Origin: Streptomyces alboflavus
GTDB lineage: Bacteria > Actinomycetota > Actinomycetes > Streptomycetales > Streptomycetaceae
Assembly (NCBI RefSeq): GCF_000716675.1
Contig: NZ_JNXT01000016.1
Span: forward strand, 62,001-126,000
DNA: 64,000 bases
Direction of reading: 5' to 3'
Numbering within the stretch: position 1 is the stretch's first letter; each line of letters opens with the position of its first letter. The position numbers and the translations under genes were made by a program. Positions 17,483 to 28,289 of this stretch are shown one piece after another. Below the pieces are notes generated by a model, which ran no database searches, was not told the origin of the DNA, and saw only the letters and a program-made list of their open reading frames with translations.

Positions 17483-18061
17483 TTGATCAGCATCAGCGTG
17501 ACGGCGCTTGTCTTCGGCGTCGTCTTCCTTGCCGAACTGCCCGACAAGACAGCGCTGGCCGGGCTCGTCCTCGGCACCCGTTACCGCGCCTCGTACGTCT
17601 TCGTGGGCGTCGCCGCCGCGTTCGCCGTGCACGTGGTGCTCGCCGTGGCGGCGGGCAGCGTGCTCACCCTGCTGCCGCAGCAACTGGTGCACGCCCTCAC
17701 CGGCGTCCTCTTCCTCGGCGGCGCGGCGATGCTGCTGATGAAGAAGGACGATGACGACGAGCAGGTCAAGGCCCCCAAGGACCAGAGCTTCTGGCGGGTC
17801 TCGGGGGCGGGCTTCATGCTCATCCTGGTCGCGGAGTTCGGCGACCTCACTCAGATCATGACGGCCAACATGGCGGCGCGGTACGACGACCCGCTGTCCG
17901 TGGGCCTCGGTGCGGTGCTCGCGCTGTGGGTGGTCGCGGGCCTCGGGATCGTGGGCGGCAAGGCGCTGATGAAGCGGGTGCCGCTGGTCCTCATCACGAA
18001 GATCGCGGCGATGCTGATGCTGGCGCTCGGTGTGTGGAGCCTGTACGAGGCGATCGCGTAA
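17483..18061 (+). CDS. TMEM165/GDT1 family Mn2+ (Ca2+) exporter
   Basis: A 192-residue membrane protein with six predicted helices and the duplicated family motif E-x-x-D-[KL]-T: ELPDKT at Glu18-Thr23 and EFGDLT at Glu118-Thr123. These acidic pairs form the cation site in UPF0016/GDT1 proteins, which export manganese or exchange cations for protons. A cytoplasmic acidic/lysine loop (KKDDDDEQVK) joins the two halves. The start is TTG with GAGG four bases upstream. Placement behind a manganese riboswitch supports Mn2+ export and induction by excess Mn. Confidence 0.93.
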   Translation: MISISVTALVFGVVFLAELPDKTALAGLVLGTRYRASYVFVGVAAAFAVHVVLAVAAGSVLTLLPQQLVHALTGVLFLGGAAMLLMKKDDDDEQVKAPKDQSFWRVSGAGFMLILVAEFGDLTQIMTANMAARYDDPLSVGLGAVLALWVVAGLGIVGGKALMKRVPLVLITKIAAMLMLALGVWSLYEAIA

Positions 18062-18253
18062 GGGTGTGCCCAGAAGTGCGTCCAGGGATGTGCCCAGAGG
18101 TGCGCCTTGGTCTGCTGACCTGCGGTATTGGCGCTCGGAGGGCTTGTTTTGTACCGTGGAGGAACAAAGTGGCTTCGCCCGTTTCCCTGACCGGCGGGCG
18201 GAGCCGCCTTGTCTTCCACTTCCGTGTGCGGGCCCTTCCCTTGGAGTACGCCG

Positions 18254-18910
18254 ATGACGGCTGCGAACGTACTGACCGCCCGAGCCCTCCTCCTGGACAT
18301 GGACGGCACCCTCGTCAACTCCGACGCCGTCGTCGAACGCTGCTGGCGGCAGTGGTCCGCCAAGCACGGGCTCGACGCCGACGAGGTGATGAAGGTCGTG
18401 CACGGGCGGCAGGGGTACGCCTCCATGGCGCTGCTGCTGCCCGAGCGGCCCATGGCCGAGAACCACGCCGAGAACCGCGAGATGCTGGCGCGCGAGACCG
18501 CCGACATGGACGGCGTCGTGCCCATACCGGGAGCGCCGGAGTTCATGGCCTCCCTCGCCGGGCTGCCGCACGCCCTCGTCACGTCCGCCGACGTGGGGCT
18601 CTCCACCGGGCGGATGGCCGCGGCCGGGCTCACGCTGCCCGAGGTGCGGGTGACCGCCGAGAGCGTCGGGGCCAGCAAGCCCGACCCCGAGGGGTTCCTC
18701 AAGGGTGCCGCCGAGCTCGGGTTCGACCCGGCCGACTGTGTGGTCTTCGAGGACTCGGGGGCCGGGATCGAGGCGGGGCGGGCCGCGGGGATGCGGGTCG
18801 TCGGGGTCGGGCCGCGGGCCGGGGAGTACGGGCCCACGGTGTGGGTGGACGACCTCACGCAGGTGCGGGTTTCCGCTGACGCGGGGGTCTTGAGGCTTAC
18901 GTTCGGGTGA
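18254..18910 (+). CDS. HAD-superfamily sugar-phosphatase-like hydrolase
   Basis: A 218-residue HAD subfamily IA phosphatase. Motif I is LLLDMDGTL with nucleophile Asp15 and Asp17, motif II is VTSAD, motif III is the lysine in ASKPDPEGF, and motif IV is VFEDSGAGIEAG. The arrangement resembles glycerol-3-phosphatases and 2-deoxyglucose-6-phosphatases; the substrate is inferred only. GGAG seven bases upstream fixes the ATG at 18254. A near-direct repeat (GTGCCCAGA-x-GTGCG, twice between 18064 and 18105) lies in its leader. Confidence 0.9.
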   Translation: MTAANVLTARALLLDMDGTLVNSDAVVERCWRQWSAKHGLDADEVMKVVHGRQGYASMALLLPERPMAENHAENREMLARETADMDGVVPIPGAPEFMASLAGLPHALVTSADVGLSTGRMAAAGLTLPEVRVTAESVGASKPDPEGFLKGAAELGFDPADCVVFEDSGAGIEAGRAAGMRVVGVGPRAGEYGPTVWVDDLTQVRVSADAGVLRLTFG

Positions 18911-18950
18911 GCCGGGTGGCCCTTGCCGGGCCGGGGGGGCGGGGTGGCCG

Positions 18951-22200
<3,250 letters not shown>

Positions 22201-22403
22201 GTGGCCGTCGGGCCCACGGTCGCCCTGTCCGGCGTGGTCGCCTCCCCCTGGCGCGGTCGCCTCACCGGCGCGGGGGTGGCCCCTCTTCGCCGCCCACCCG
22301 TTTGCTGTTGGGCGTGGAGTGGGCCCCATGGTGGCGCCCTCGTCGTCTCACCCGGCGCCTGGGCGGCCCTTCTGCGCCGCTCCTACTGGGGTGGGTGGGG
22401 TGG

Positions 22404-22910
22404 TCACGCCGCTCGGGGGCTCAGGTCCTTGCGGAACCAATGTTCCGCGTACGGCTCGGAGTTGTGCTGCGGCCCCTCCGCGTACCCGTGCCGCGCGTAC
22501 AGCGCCCGTGCCTCGACCAGGTCGTTGCGGGTGTCGAGGCGGACGCGGACCGCGCCGAGGCCGCGGGCGGCCTCCTCCGCGGCGTCCAAGAGGACGGAGC
22601 CGCCGCCCTTCCCGCGCAGGCCCGCCGCGACGAAGACGCGCTTCAGCTCGGCGGTGGTGTCGTCCACGAGGCGCACCCCGGCCGTGCCCGCGGGCTCACC
22701 GTCCCAGCGGGCGACCAGCAGCACGCCACGCGGTGCCGCGAGCCCCGCCTCCACCGCGCCCGCCGCGATCTCACGCTCCAACTCGGCGGGATCGGTGGCG
22801 TGCCCCTCGTGCAACTCGTACCAGCGGTCGCTGACCTCGGTGTAGTACGCGCGCCACAGCGCGAGAGCAGCGACCGAGTCGACCGGTTCGGGGCCCACGA
22901 TCCAGGACAT
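22404..22910 (-). CDS. GNAT-family N-acetyltransferase
   Basis: A 168-residue acetyltransferase. The acetyl-CoA loop is VFVAAGLRGKGGGSVLLDAAEEAA (R/Q-x-x-G-x-G/A type), preceded by the beta strand AGVRLVDDTTAELKR and followed by LDTRNDLVEARALYARHGY. The substrate is unknown. It stands alone between the MFS exporter and a small secreted protein gene. Confidence 0.9.
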   Translation of the reverse strand: MSWIVGPEPVDSVAALALWRAYYTEVSDRWYELHEGHATDPAELEREIAAGAVEAGLAAPRGVLLVARWDGEPAGTAGVRLVDDTTAELKRVFVAAGLRGKGGGSVLLDAAEEAARGLGAVRVRLDTRNDLVEARALYARHGYAEGPQHNSEPYAEHWFRKDLSPRAA

Positions 22911-23161
22911 GCGGGGTCAGACCTCCTTGTGGGGCGCATGGGATGCGTCAGAGCATCTTACGAAGCACGAGTGTTGACGATTCGGCGCCAGGAGAGACCA
23001 GAGGAGAGACGAGAGGGGGATCGTGCGTGGACAGGGGCGAAGGACCCCGCACGCTCGTCGAATCCGGCCTTGAACGCGTCAGCGGCGGGCTCACGGAATG
23101 CTCTGGATATCGACCCACGGGCTCGCGGCCCTCCGCCCGGGGCGGGCGGCCCATGGCCGCG

Positions 23162-23656
23162 CTATGCGGGTACCAGCACGGTTATGGAATCCACCTGCAA
23201 CTCTGGAGCAGTCGTTTCTCCGCCGATCGTGTTCTCGTAGGTGATGGTCCCGCTCACTTCGACCTTCGCCGTGAAGGTGTCATCCGCGACTATCTCCGCG
23301 AACGCTGACGCCTCTCCGGTCAGGACGGTGTTGGTCGGATACTCGTAGGCGTAGGTGTGCCGAACGCCGTCGACACTGGCGCGGAGCATCTCGGTGCCCG
23401 TCGCCGTGTCGGACTGCGTTACCACCCCGTACACGACATAGCGCTCGCCGATGTGCGCGTCCGGGTTCTTCGCGATCAGTGCCCATTCGCGTGCGGTCAG
23501 CACGTCGTAATCAGCCGTGGGCTTCGGCAGTGGGGCCTGAACCGACGTGGTCGGCAGAGCGAGGGCTGCCCCAGACGTGGCCAGGACCAGCCCCAGCGTC
23601 GCCAGTATCCCCCCGAGCACCGCCAGCACCCCTGTGGTGATCACTCGGTTCTTCAT
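23162..23656 (-). CDS. Secreted/membrane OB-fold-like protein
   Basis: A 164-residue protein. MKNRVITTG leads into a hydrophobic helix (about 7-32) that is a signal peptide or anchor. The mature part begins with an EWALIAKNPDAHIGERYVVYGVV segment, which resembles the tRNA_anti-like OB-fold domain found in Gram-positive secreted proteins (E-W-x-x-I-x-x-NPD...G-x-x-V-x-V-x-G). The rest is beta-rich. AGGAG five bases upstream fixes the start at 23656 rather than a much longer frame. Function unknown. Confidence 0.72.
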   Translation of the reverse strand: MKNRVITTGVLAVLGGILATLGLVLATSGAALALPTTSVQAPLPKPTADYDVLTAREWALIAKNPDAHIGERYVVYGVVTQSDTATGTEMLRASVDGVRHTYAYEYPTNTVLTGEASAFAEIVADDTFTAKVEVSGTITYENTIGGETTAPELQVDSITVLVPA

Positions 23657-23911
23657 CGGAACTCCTGGGGTCAGCTCCCCCTTCGATGGTAGATCCGGAT
23701 TCGGGCGGCCGTCGCTTTCGTTGCCCCTTCGACGAGCGGGCCGGACGACGCGCGCAGCGGTGCTTGCCTCGGTGGCGGCCACCGGCGACATCTGTGGCAT
23801 GTGACGGGCCCCGCACTCAGACATCGGCGCGGAGGCCCGTCAGGTGCCGGCGGTGTCAGGCCGCGGCAGGCGTCCGTGGCTCGTCGGCCCGGGGTGGTGT
23901 CACGAGGGCCG

Positions 23912-24262
23912 CTACTCGCTCTTGGGCGCCGCCTGCTGGACCACCTCGAAGGTCCAGACGGCGGCGCTGGACGACGCGGGCTTCGGCCGCTCCCCGGCGC
24001 CCTCCGCGCCGGCGGCACCCGCGGCACCCCCGCCCTGGTGCGCCGCCTTCATCGGGCCCTCCATCCACGCCTGGAAGGCCGCCTCGTCACGCCAGCGCGT
24101 GTACACCAGGTACTGGTCGGTGCCCTCGACGGGGCGGAGCAGTTCGAACCACTCGAAGCCGTCCGAGCTCTCGACGGCTCCCGCGCGGGAGGCGAACCTG
24201 CGCTCCAGGACCTCGCGCTGCTCCGCGGGCACGGTCAGGACGTTGATCTTCACGATGCTCAT
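23912..24262 (-). CDS. Antibiotic biosynthesis monooxygenase-domain protein
   Basis: A 116-residue ABM-fold protein (IsdG/HmoA-like dimeric alpha/beta barrel). The core is VKINVLTVPAEQREVLERRFASRAG...GFEWFELLRPVEGTDQYLVYTRWRDEAAFQAWM. Such proteins include heme-degrading monooxygenases and small polyketide oxygenases; the first is more likely for a stand-alone gene, but no heme ligand can be assigned with certainty. An Ala/Gly-rich insertion (GGGAAGAAGAEGAGE) precedes the last strand. Confidence 0.85.
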   Translation of the reverse strand: MSIVKINVLTVPAEQREVLERRFASRAGAVESSDGFEWFELLRPVEGTDQYLVYTRWRDEAAFQAWMEGPMKAAHQGGGAAGAAGAEGAGERPKPASSSAAVWTFEVVQQAAPKSE

Positions 24263-24325
24263 GGGCACCATCGTCGCGCACGCCCGCGCGGGCCCGACGG
24301 CCGCCCCGGCGACGCCGCGCGGGAC

Positions 24326-24730
24326 TCATGCCCCGTGCCGCTCCCGCCAGTCCCGGGCGACCTCGTCGACGTCGAAGGGGCGCAGGCCGAGCGGCGGTCC
24401 GGGAGGCGGGGTGCGCAGGGCCTCGCGGATCTTGTCGTTGAGGTCGGTGACCAGGCGGCGGGCCATGGTTTCCGAGGGGGCCTCGGCGGCGGCGGCAAGG
24501 ACGTCCTCGGCCTCCTTGCGGAGGGCCAGGGTCGGGGAGAGCACGCCCATGCCCTCACGGGCCAGCTTCCGCTTGACCCACCACATCTCGTCGTACGCCG
24601 CGCCGGGATCCTCCGGCAGGGGCTTGCCGCGTCCGGGCAGGGCGGCGAAGTCGCCCCGCTCCTCCGCCTCACGGATCTGCTTGTCGACCCAGGACTCGAA
24701 GTTGACTCCCGGTGGCTTCCGTTCAGTCAT
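24326..24730 (-). CDS. DUF1992 (DnaJ-homologue C28-type) protein
   Basis: A 134-residue protein of the DUF1992/DJC28_CD family, identified by the N-terminal block ESWVDKQIREAEERGDFAAL, then PGRGKPLPEDPGAAYDEMWWVKRKLAREG. The function is unknown. The ATG at 24730 fits the family's usual start. Confidence 0.9.
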   Translation of the reverse strand: MTERKPPGVNFESWVDKQIREAEERGDFAALPGRGKPLPEDPGAAYDEMWWVKRKLAREGMGVLSPTLALRKEAEDVLAAAAEAPSETMARRLVTDLNDKIREALRTPPPGPPLGLRPFDVDEVARDWRERHGA

Positions 24731-24837
24731 ACGACCATGGTGGCAGAGGGCCCCCGGCGGCGCGGGGCCACGGGCCCGCAACACCGCGGGGCTAGGATGC
24801 GGCCGGTTGTCCGGACTTCGGGTCAGGGGGTACCCAG

Positions 24838-25239
24838 GTGCTTGAACTCACCATGGCGATGGTGTCGGGGGTGTCGGACGCGGACGCGGGAGCGACCGCC
24901 GGAATGCTCCTCGCGGAGGAGCCGAGCGAGCCCGGCGCGGTGCTCCGCGTGGGGCGCGACCGCGCCGTCTGCCGGCTCGCGCCGCCGCAGGACTGGCTGT
25001 TCGTCTCCCGTACCCACCTGGAGTTCCGCTGTCGCGTCGACGGCGCGTGGACGGTCACCTGGGTCCGCGGCTCCCAGCCCGACCCGGCGTCCGAGGTGCG
25101 GATCCTGGCCGGGGGGACGGCGGTGCCCCTCGCGTACGGAGGGACGACGCCGTTGCCCCGGGGCGGCTCCGGTGAGGTCGTCGTGCAGGACCGGTCGGGG
25201 CCGCGCAGCGTCAACGTGGGCTTCTACCACGAGGATTGA
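24838..25239 (+). CDS. Small FHA-like protein
   Basis: A 133-residue protein starting with GTG. The stretch VLRVGRDRAVCRLAPPQDWLFVSRTHLEFRC contains the GR and S-R-x-H residues that bind phosphothreonine in FHA domains, followed by beta-strand-rich sequence. It seems to be a minimal, free-standing FHA domain. No kinase is adjacent. The identification is by motif only. Confidence 0.7.
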   Translation: MLELTMAMVSGVSDADAGATAGMLLAEEPSEPGAVLRVGRDRAVCRLAPPQDWLFVSRTHLEFRCRVDGAWTVTWVRGSQPDPASEVRILAGGTAVPLAYGGTTPLPRGGSGEVVVQDRSGPRSVNVGFYHED

Positions 25240-25277
25240 GCGGGTGGCGGGGCCGGGCTCAGTCCCGTACGCGCCCT

Positions 25278-25952
25278 TCAGTCCAGTACGCGGGCCAGCG
25301 CGAAGCCGTCGTAGCCCTTCGTGCCGACCGTCTGCACCGCCGTGCCGTCCAGCTTCGGGTGGGTCGCGATCAGGTCCAGGGCGGCGCGGGTGCCGCGGAC
25401 GCTCGGGTCGTCGCTGGTGGCGTCGGTGACGGCGCCGCCGCGTACGACGTTGTCGATGATGATGAGGCTGCCCGGGCGGGTCAGCCGGAGGGACCACTCC
25501 AGGTAGTTCGCGTTGTTGGCCTTGTCCGCGTCGATGAAGACCAGGTCGAAGGGGGCCGGGTCCTCGTCGTGGAGGGCGGCCAGCGAGGTCAGGGCCGGGC
25601 CCGTGCGGACCTCGGTGATCTTGTCGAGGTCGGCGCGGGCGAGGTTGGCGCGGGCCACCTCGGCGTGTTCCGGCTTGTACTCCAGGGTGATCAGGTGGCC
25701 GTCGGCGGGGAGGGCGCGGGCCAGCCAGATCGTGCTGTAGCCGCCCAGGGTGCCGATCTCCAGGATGCGGTGGGCGCCCTGGAGTTGGGCCAGGAGGTGG
25801 AGGAGTTTGCCCTGGTTGGGGGCTACGGCGATGGCCGGCAGGCCGGCCGCTTCGCTGTCCTGGAGGGCGGTGGTGAGGGCCGCGTCCGCGGGGGTGAGGA
25901 GGTCGGTGAAGTAGTGGTCGACGGTGTTCCAGAGGGTGGGCTCGGTGCTCAT
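25278..25952 (-). CDS. O-methyltransferase (family 3)
   Basis: A 224-residue SAM-dependent O-methyltransferase of the caffeoyl-CoA OMT/family-3 type. It has ILEIGTLGGYSTIWLARALP (SAM loop), LITLEYKPEHAEVARANL, VFIDADKANN (metal-binding Asp and Asn) and LIIIDNVVRGG. These enzymes methylate catechols and need a divalent metal. AAGGAG nine bases upstream fixes the ATG at 25952. An inverted-repeat element begins 60 bp upstream of the start. Confidence 0.92.
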   Translation of the reverse strand: MSTEPTLWNTVDHYFTDLLTPADAALTTALQDSEAAGLPAIAVAPNQGKLLHLLAQLQGAHRILEIGTLGGYSTIWLARALPADGHLITLEYKPEHAEVARANLARADLDKITEVRTGPALTSLAALHDEDPAPFDLVFIDADKANNANYLEWSLRLTRPGSLIIIDNVVRGGAVTDATSDDPSVRGTRAALDLIATHPKLDGTAVQTVGTKGYDGFALARVLD

Positions 25953-26010
25953 GCGGGCGTGCTCCTTGGGGTTGGGCGGCGCTGCGGGTCGGGCGGCGCT
26001 GCGCTGAGCA

Positions 26011-26405
26011 TTCCCCAACCCCGCCCCTTCCCGAAACCGGGGCTTCGCCCCTGGACCCCGGGGGTGGGGGTCCCGTTGCCGTGGGACGGGGGCACCGTCG
26101 AATCGGCGCTCCGCGCCTCGTCCTCAAACTCCCCCAAGCTCTTAAGGAGCAGGGGGTACCCCCACGACGGGCTGAAAACTTCCCCGAGGCGGGCTGAAAA
26201 CTTCCCCGAGGTGGGCGGAAAGTCTTACCGAGGCGGGTGGAAAACCTTACCGAGGCGGGCGGAAACTCCTCGCTGGGGCGGGCTGAGTGACACCGGGCAG
26301 GCAGTGCGTCCCACTCCGGCCGAAGCAATAGCTGGGGCGGGCGGGTGGGGAAAAGCCCGTCCGGCGTTTGAGGACGAGCGCGGAGCGCGATCCGGGGGTG
26401 ACCCC
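26011..26405. repeat. Intergenic inverted-repeat element, copy 1 (with 22-bp VNTR)
   Basis: This fills most of the 466-bp gap between the O-methyltransferase and ProP-like genes. The left arm (about 26012-26128, CGCCCCTTCCCGAAACCGG...CGCGCCTCGTCCTCAAAC) and right arm (26351-26405, AAAGCCCGTCCGGCGTTTGA and on) are the two ends of an element also present at 34919-35191 and 52350-52547. Between them are five 22-bp units (26169-26278, consensus GGG-CTGAAAACTTCCCCGAGG) and a 37-bp nested palindromic element (26129-26165). No coding sequence is seen. Confidence 0.8.
26129..26165. repeat. Small palindromic element nested in copy 1
   Basis: The sequence CTCCCCCAAGCTCTTAAGGA, then GCAGGGGGTACCCCCAC, interrupts the larger element exactly where the other copies read CAAACGCCGGACGGG. 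It is a shorter relative of the CCCCCAAGCTCT...AGCAGGGGG element found inside the MBL hydrolase gene at 43316-43356. Confidence 0.65.
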
Positions 26406-26418
26406 GTCCGTGCCGGGG

Positions 26419-27846
26419 TCAAGGCCGGTCGGGTCGGGGCTCCAACGACGGTGGGGAGCCCGGGAGGGGGCGGCCCGCCGACTCCTGGAGGTACCAGACG
26501 GCCACGCCACCGATCACCGCCGCCGCCATCATGTAGTACGCGGGCATCATCACGTCCCCCGTGGCCCCGATCAGAGCCGTGACGACCAGCGGCGTCGTGC
26601 CGCCGAAGATCGAGACGGACACGTTGAAGCCGATGGAGAGGGACCCGTAGCGGACGGGGGTGGGGAAGAGGGCGGGGAGGGTCGCCGGCATGGACGCGGT
26701 GAAGCAGACCAGGAGCAGGCCGAGGGCCGCCATGCCGAGGCCGATGGCCCACAGGGAGCCGTTGCGGATCAGGAGCAGGGCGGGGATGGACAGGAGCAGG
26801 AAGCCCGCGCAGCCCGCGGCGATGACCGGGCGGCGGCCGACCCGGTCCGTGAGGGCGCCCACGAACGGCTGGGCGCACATCATCAGGGCCATGACGACGA
26901 GCACGACGAGCAGCCCGTGCGTCTCGTCGTACTCCAGCTCACCGGTGAGATAGCTCGGCATGTACGACAGGAGCATGTAGTCGGTGACGTTGAAGACCAG
27001 GACGAGCCCGACGCACAGGAGCAGGGCCCGCCACTGCCCGGTCACGAGGTCCCGGATCCGCACCTTGGGCCGGGCTCGCTCGTCCTCGTGGGCCTTGGCC
27101 AGCTGCGCGGCGAACGCCGGGGTCTCCTCCAGGCGTGTGCGCAGATAGAGGCCGATGAGCCCCATGGGCCCGGCGATGAGGAACGGGATGCGCCAGCCCC
27201 AGGACTGCAGGTCGTCGCTGGAGAGCAGCGCCGTCATCAGGGTCACGAGGCCCGCACCGCCGATGTATCCGGCGAGGGTGCCGAATTCCAGCCAGCTCCC
27301 GAGGAAGCCGCGCTTCTTGTCGGGCGCGTACTCGGCGATGAACGTGGCGGCGCCCGCGTACTCGCCGCCGGTGGAGAAGCCCTGCACCAGGCGGGCGGCC
27401 AGGAGCAGGACCGGCGCCCAGACGCCGATGGTGGCGTACGACGGGATCAGGCCGATCGCGAACGTGCCCGCCGCCATCATGATCATGGTGAGGGCGAGGA
27501 CCTTCTGGCGGCCCACGCGGTCGCCGAGCGGGCCGAAGACCATGCCACCGAGCGGACGGATCAGGAAGGCCGCGGCGAAGGCGCCGAACGTCGAGAGCAG
27601 CTGGGCCGTGGGGTTGCCGGAGGGGAAGAAGACCTTGCCGAGGGTGACCGCGATGTAGCTGTAGACCCCGAAGTCGAACCACTCCATGGCGTTGCCGAGC
27701 GCGGCGGCCTTCACGGCGCGCTTGACCAGCGCGGGGTCCGTGACGGTGGCGGCGCCGTCCGCCGGCGTCGCTGCGGGCGCGGGGTCCGTCCCGGTGGGGG
27801 AGGGGGCCGCGGGGGTGCGGGGTCCGACGTGTTGCGCGGTCGGCAA
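26419..27846 (-). CDS. MFS transporter, MHS family (ProP-like)
   Basis: A 475-residue transporter of the metabolite:H+ symporter family. After a Pro/Ala-rich cytosolic N-terminus come 12 helices with GNAMEWFDFGVYSYIAVTLGKVFFP, RPLGGMVFGPLGDRVGRQKVL (motif A), GFSTGGEYAGAATFIAEY and FDLGSWLEF-type sequence, all close to osmoprotectant transporter ProP. It probably takes up glycine betaine, proline or a related zwitterion. The start codon appears to be TTG with no strong ribosome site; no better in-frame start exists before the first helix. The repeat element lies directly behind the stop. Confidence 0.9.
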   Translation of the reverse strand: MPTAQHVGPRTPAAPSPTGTDPAPAATPADGAATVTDPALVKRAVKAAALGNAMEWFDFGVYSYIAVTLGKVFFPSGNPTAQLLSTFGAFAAAFLIRPLGGMVFGPLGDRVGRQKVLALTMIMMAAGTFAIGLIPSYATIGVWAPVLLLAARLVQGFSTGGEYAGAATFIAEYAPDKKRGFLGSWLEFGTLAGYIGGAGLVTLMTALLSSDDLQSWGWRIPFLIAGPMGLIGLYLRTRLEETPAFAAQLAKAHEDERARPKVRIRDLVTGQWRALLLCVGLVLVFNVTDYMLLSYMPSYLTGELEYDETHGLLVVLVVMALMMCAQPFVGALTDRVGRRPVIAAGCAGFLLLSIPALLLIRNGSLWAIGLGMAALGLLLVCFTASMPATLPALFPTPVRYGSLSIGFNVSVSIFGGTTPLVVTALIGATGDVMMPAYYMMAAAVIGGVAVWYLQESAGRPLPGSPPSLEPRPDRP

Positions 27847-28289
27847 GGGCTCGCTCGCCTGCCTTTCGTGGACGACAAGGACCCGGTGACCTTAGGTGCA
27901 GTAACCATCATTACGGGGGGTGCGGGAGTGATCGCGCAGTGTGCGCAATCGCCCTGTATTCAGGCCAAACGGGGGTACTTCCGGCGAGCGCGGCATGAGT
28001 CCCATGTGATCTATGTCGCGTCCGGGCGGGGGAACCGGGCAGGGGGGTTCCCGCCGTCCTTGCTCGAATGAGTCCGTGGAACCGGGGGAACCGGGCCTCC
28101 CGCCTGCGCGGAAAGCGGCCACCGGGCGGCGCGGCCGCAGCGGGGCGGTTGGGCACCGGCGCCCAAAAGCCGGTAGAAAGCGGGTGTGGCTGCCAGGCGA
28201 ACTGGGGGTTGCGCGCGTCTCACTCAGGGGCATGCGAGCCTCTTTGGGCGAGATCAGGAATCTCCTGGCACTTTGATCAAGGATGACGG
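27847..28289. promoter_or_regulatory. Divergent intergenic region
   Basis: No gene is seen in these 443 bp. An imperfect 9-bp dyad, GATCGCGCA (27930-27938) against TGCGCAATC (27942-27950), lies about 85 bp upstream of the ProP-like start and could be an operator. A GAACCGGG motif recurs near 28030-28100. AAGGA six bases before 28290 is the ribosome site of the next gene. Confidence 0.4.

Noticed and set aside
22201..22403. Possible small gene or repeat after the MFS gene
   Set aside because: No start with ribosome site, no repeat and no strong hairpin was found.
26169..26278. Possible CRISPR array
   Set aside because: The 22-bp units abut with no spacers and diverge along the array; no cas genes are nearby.
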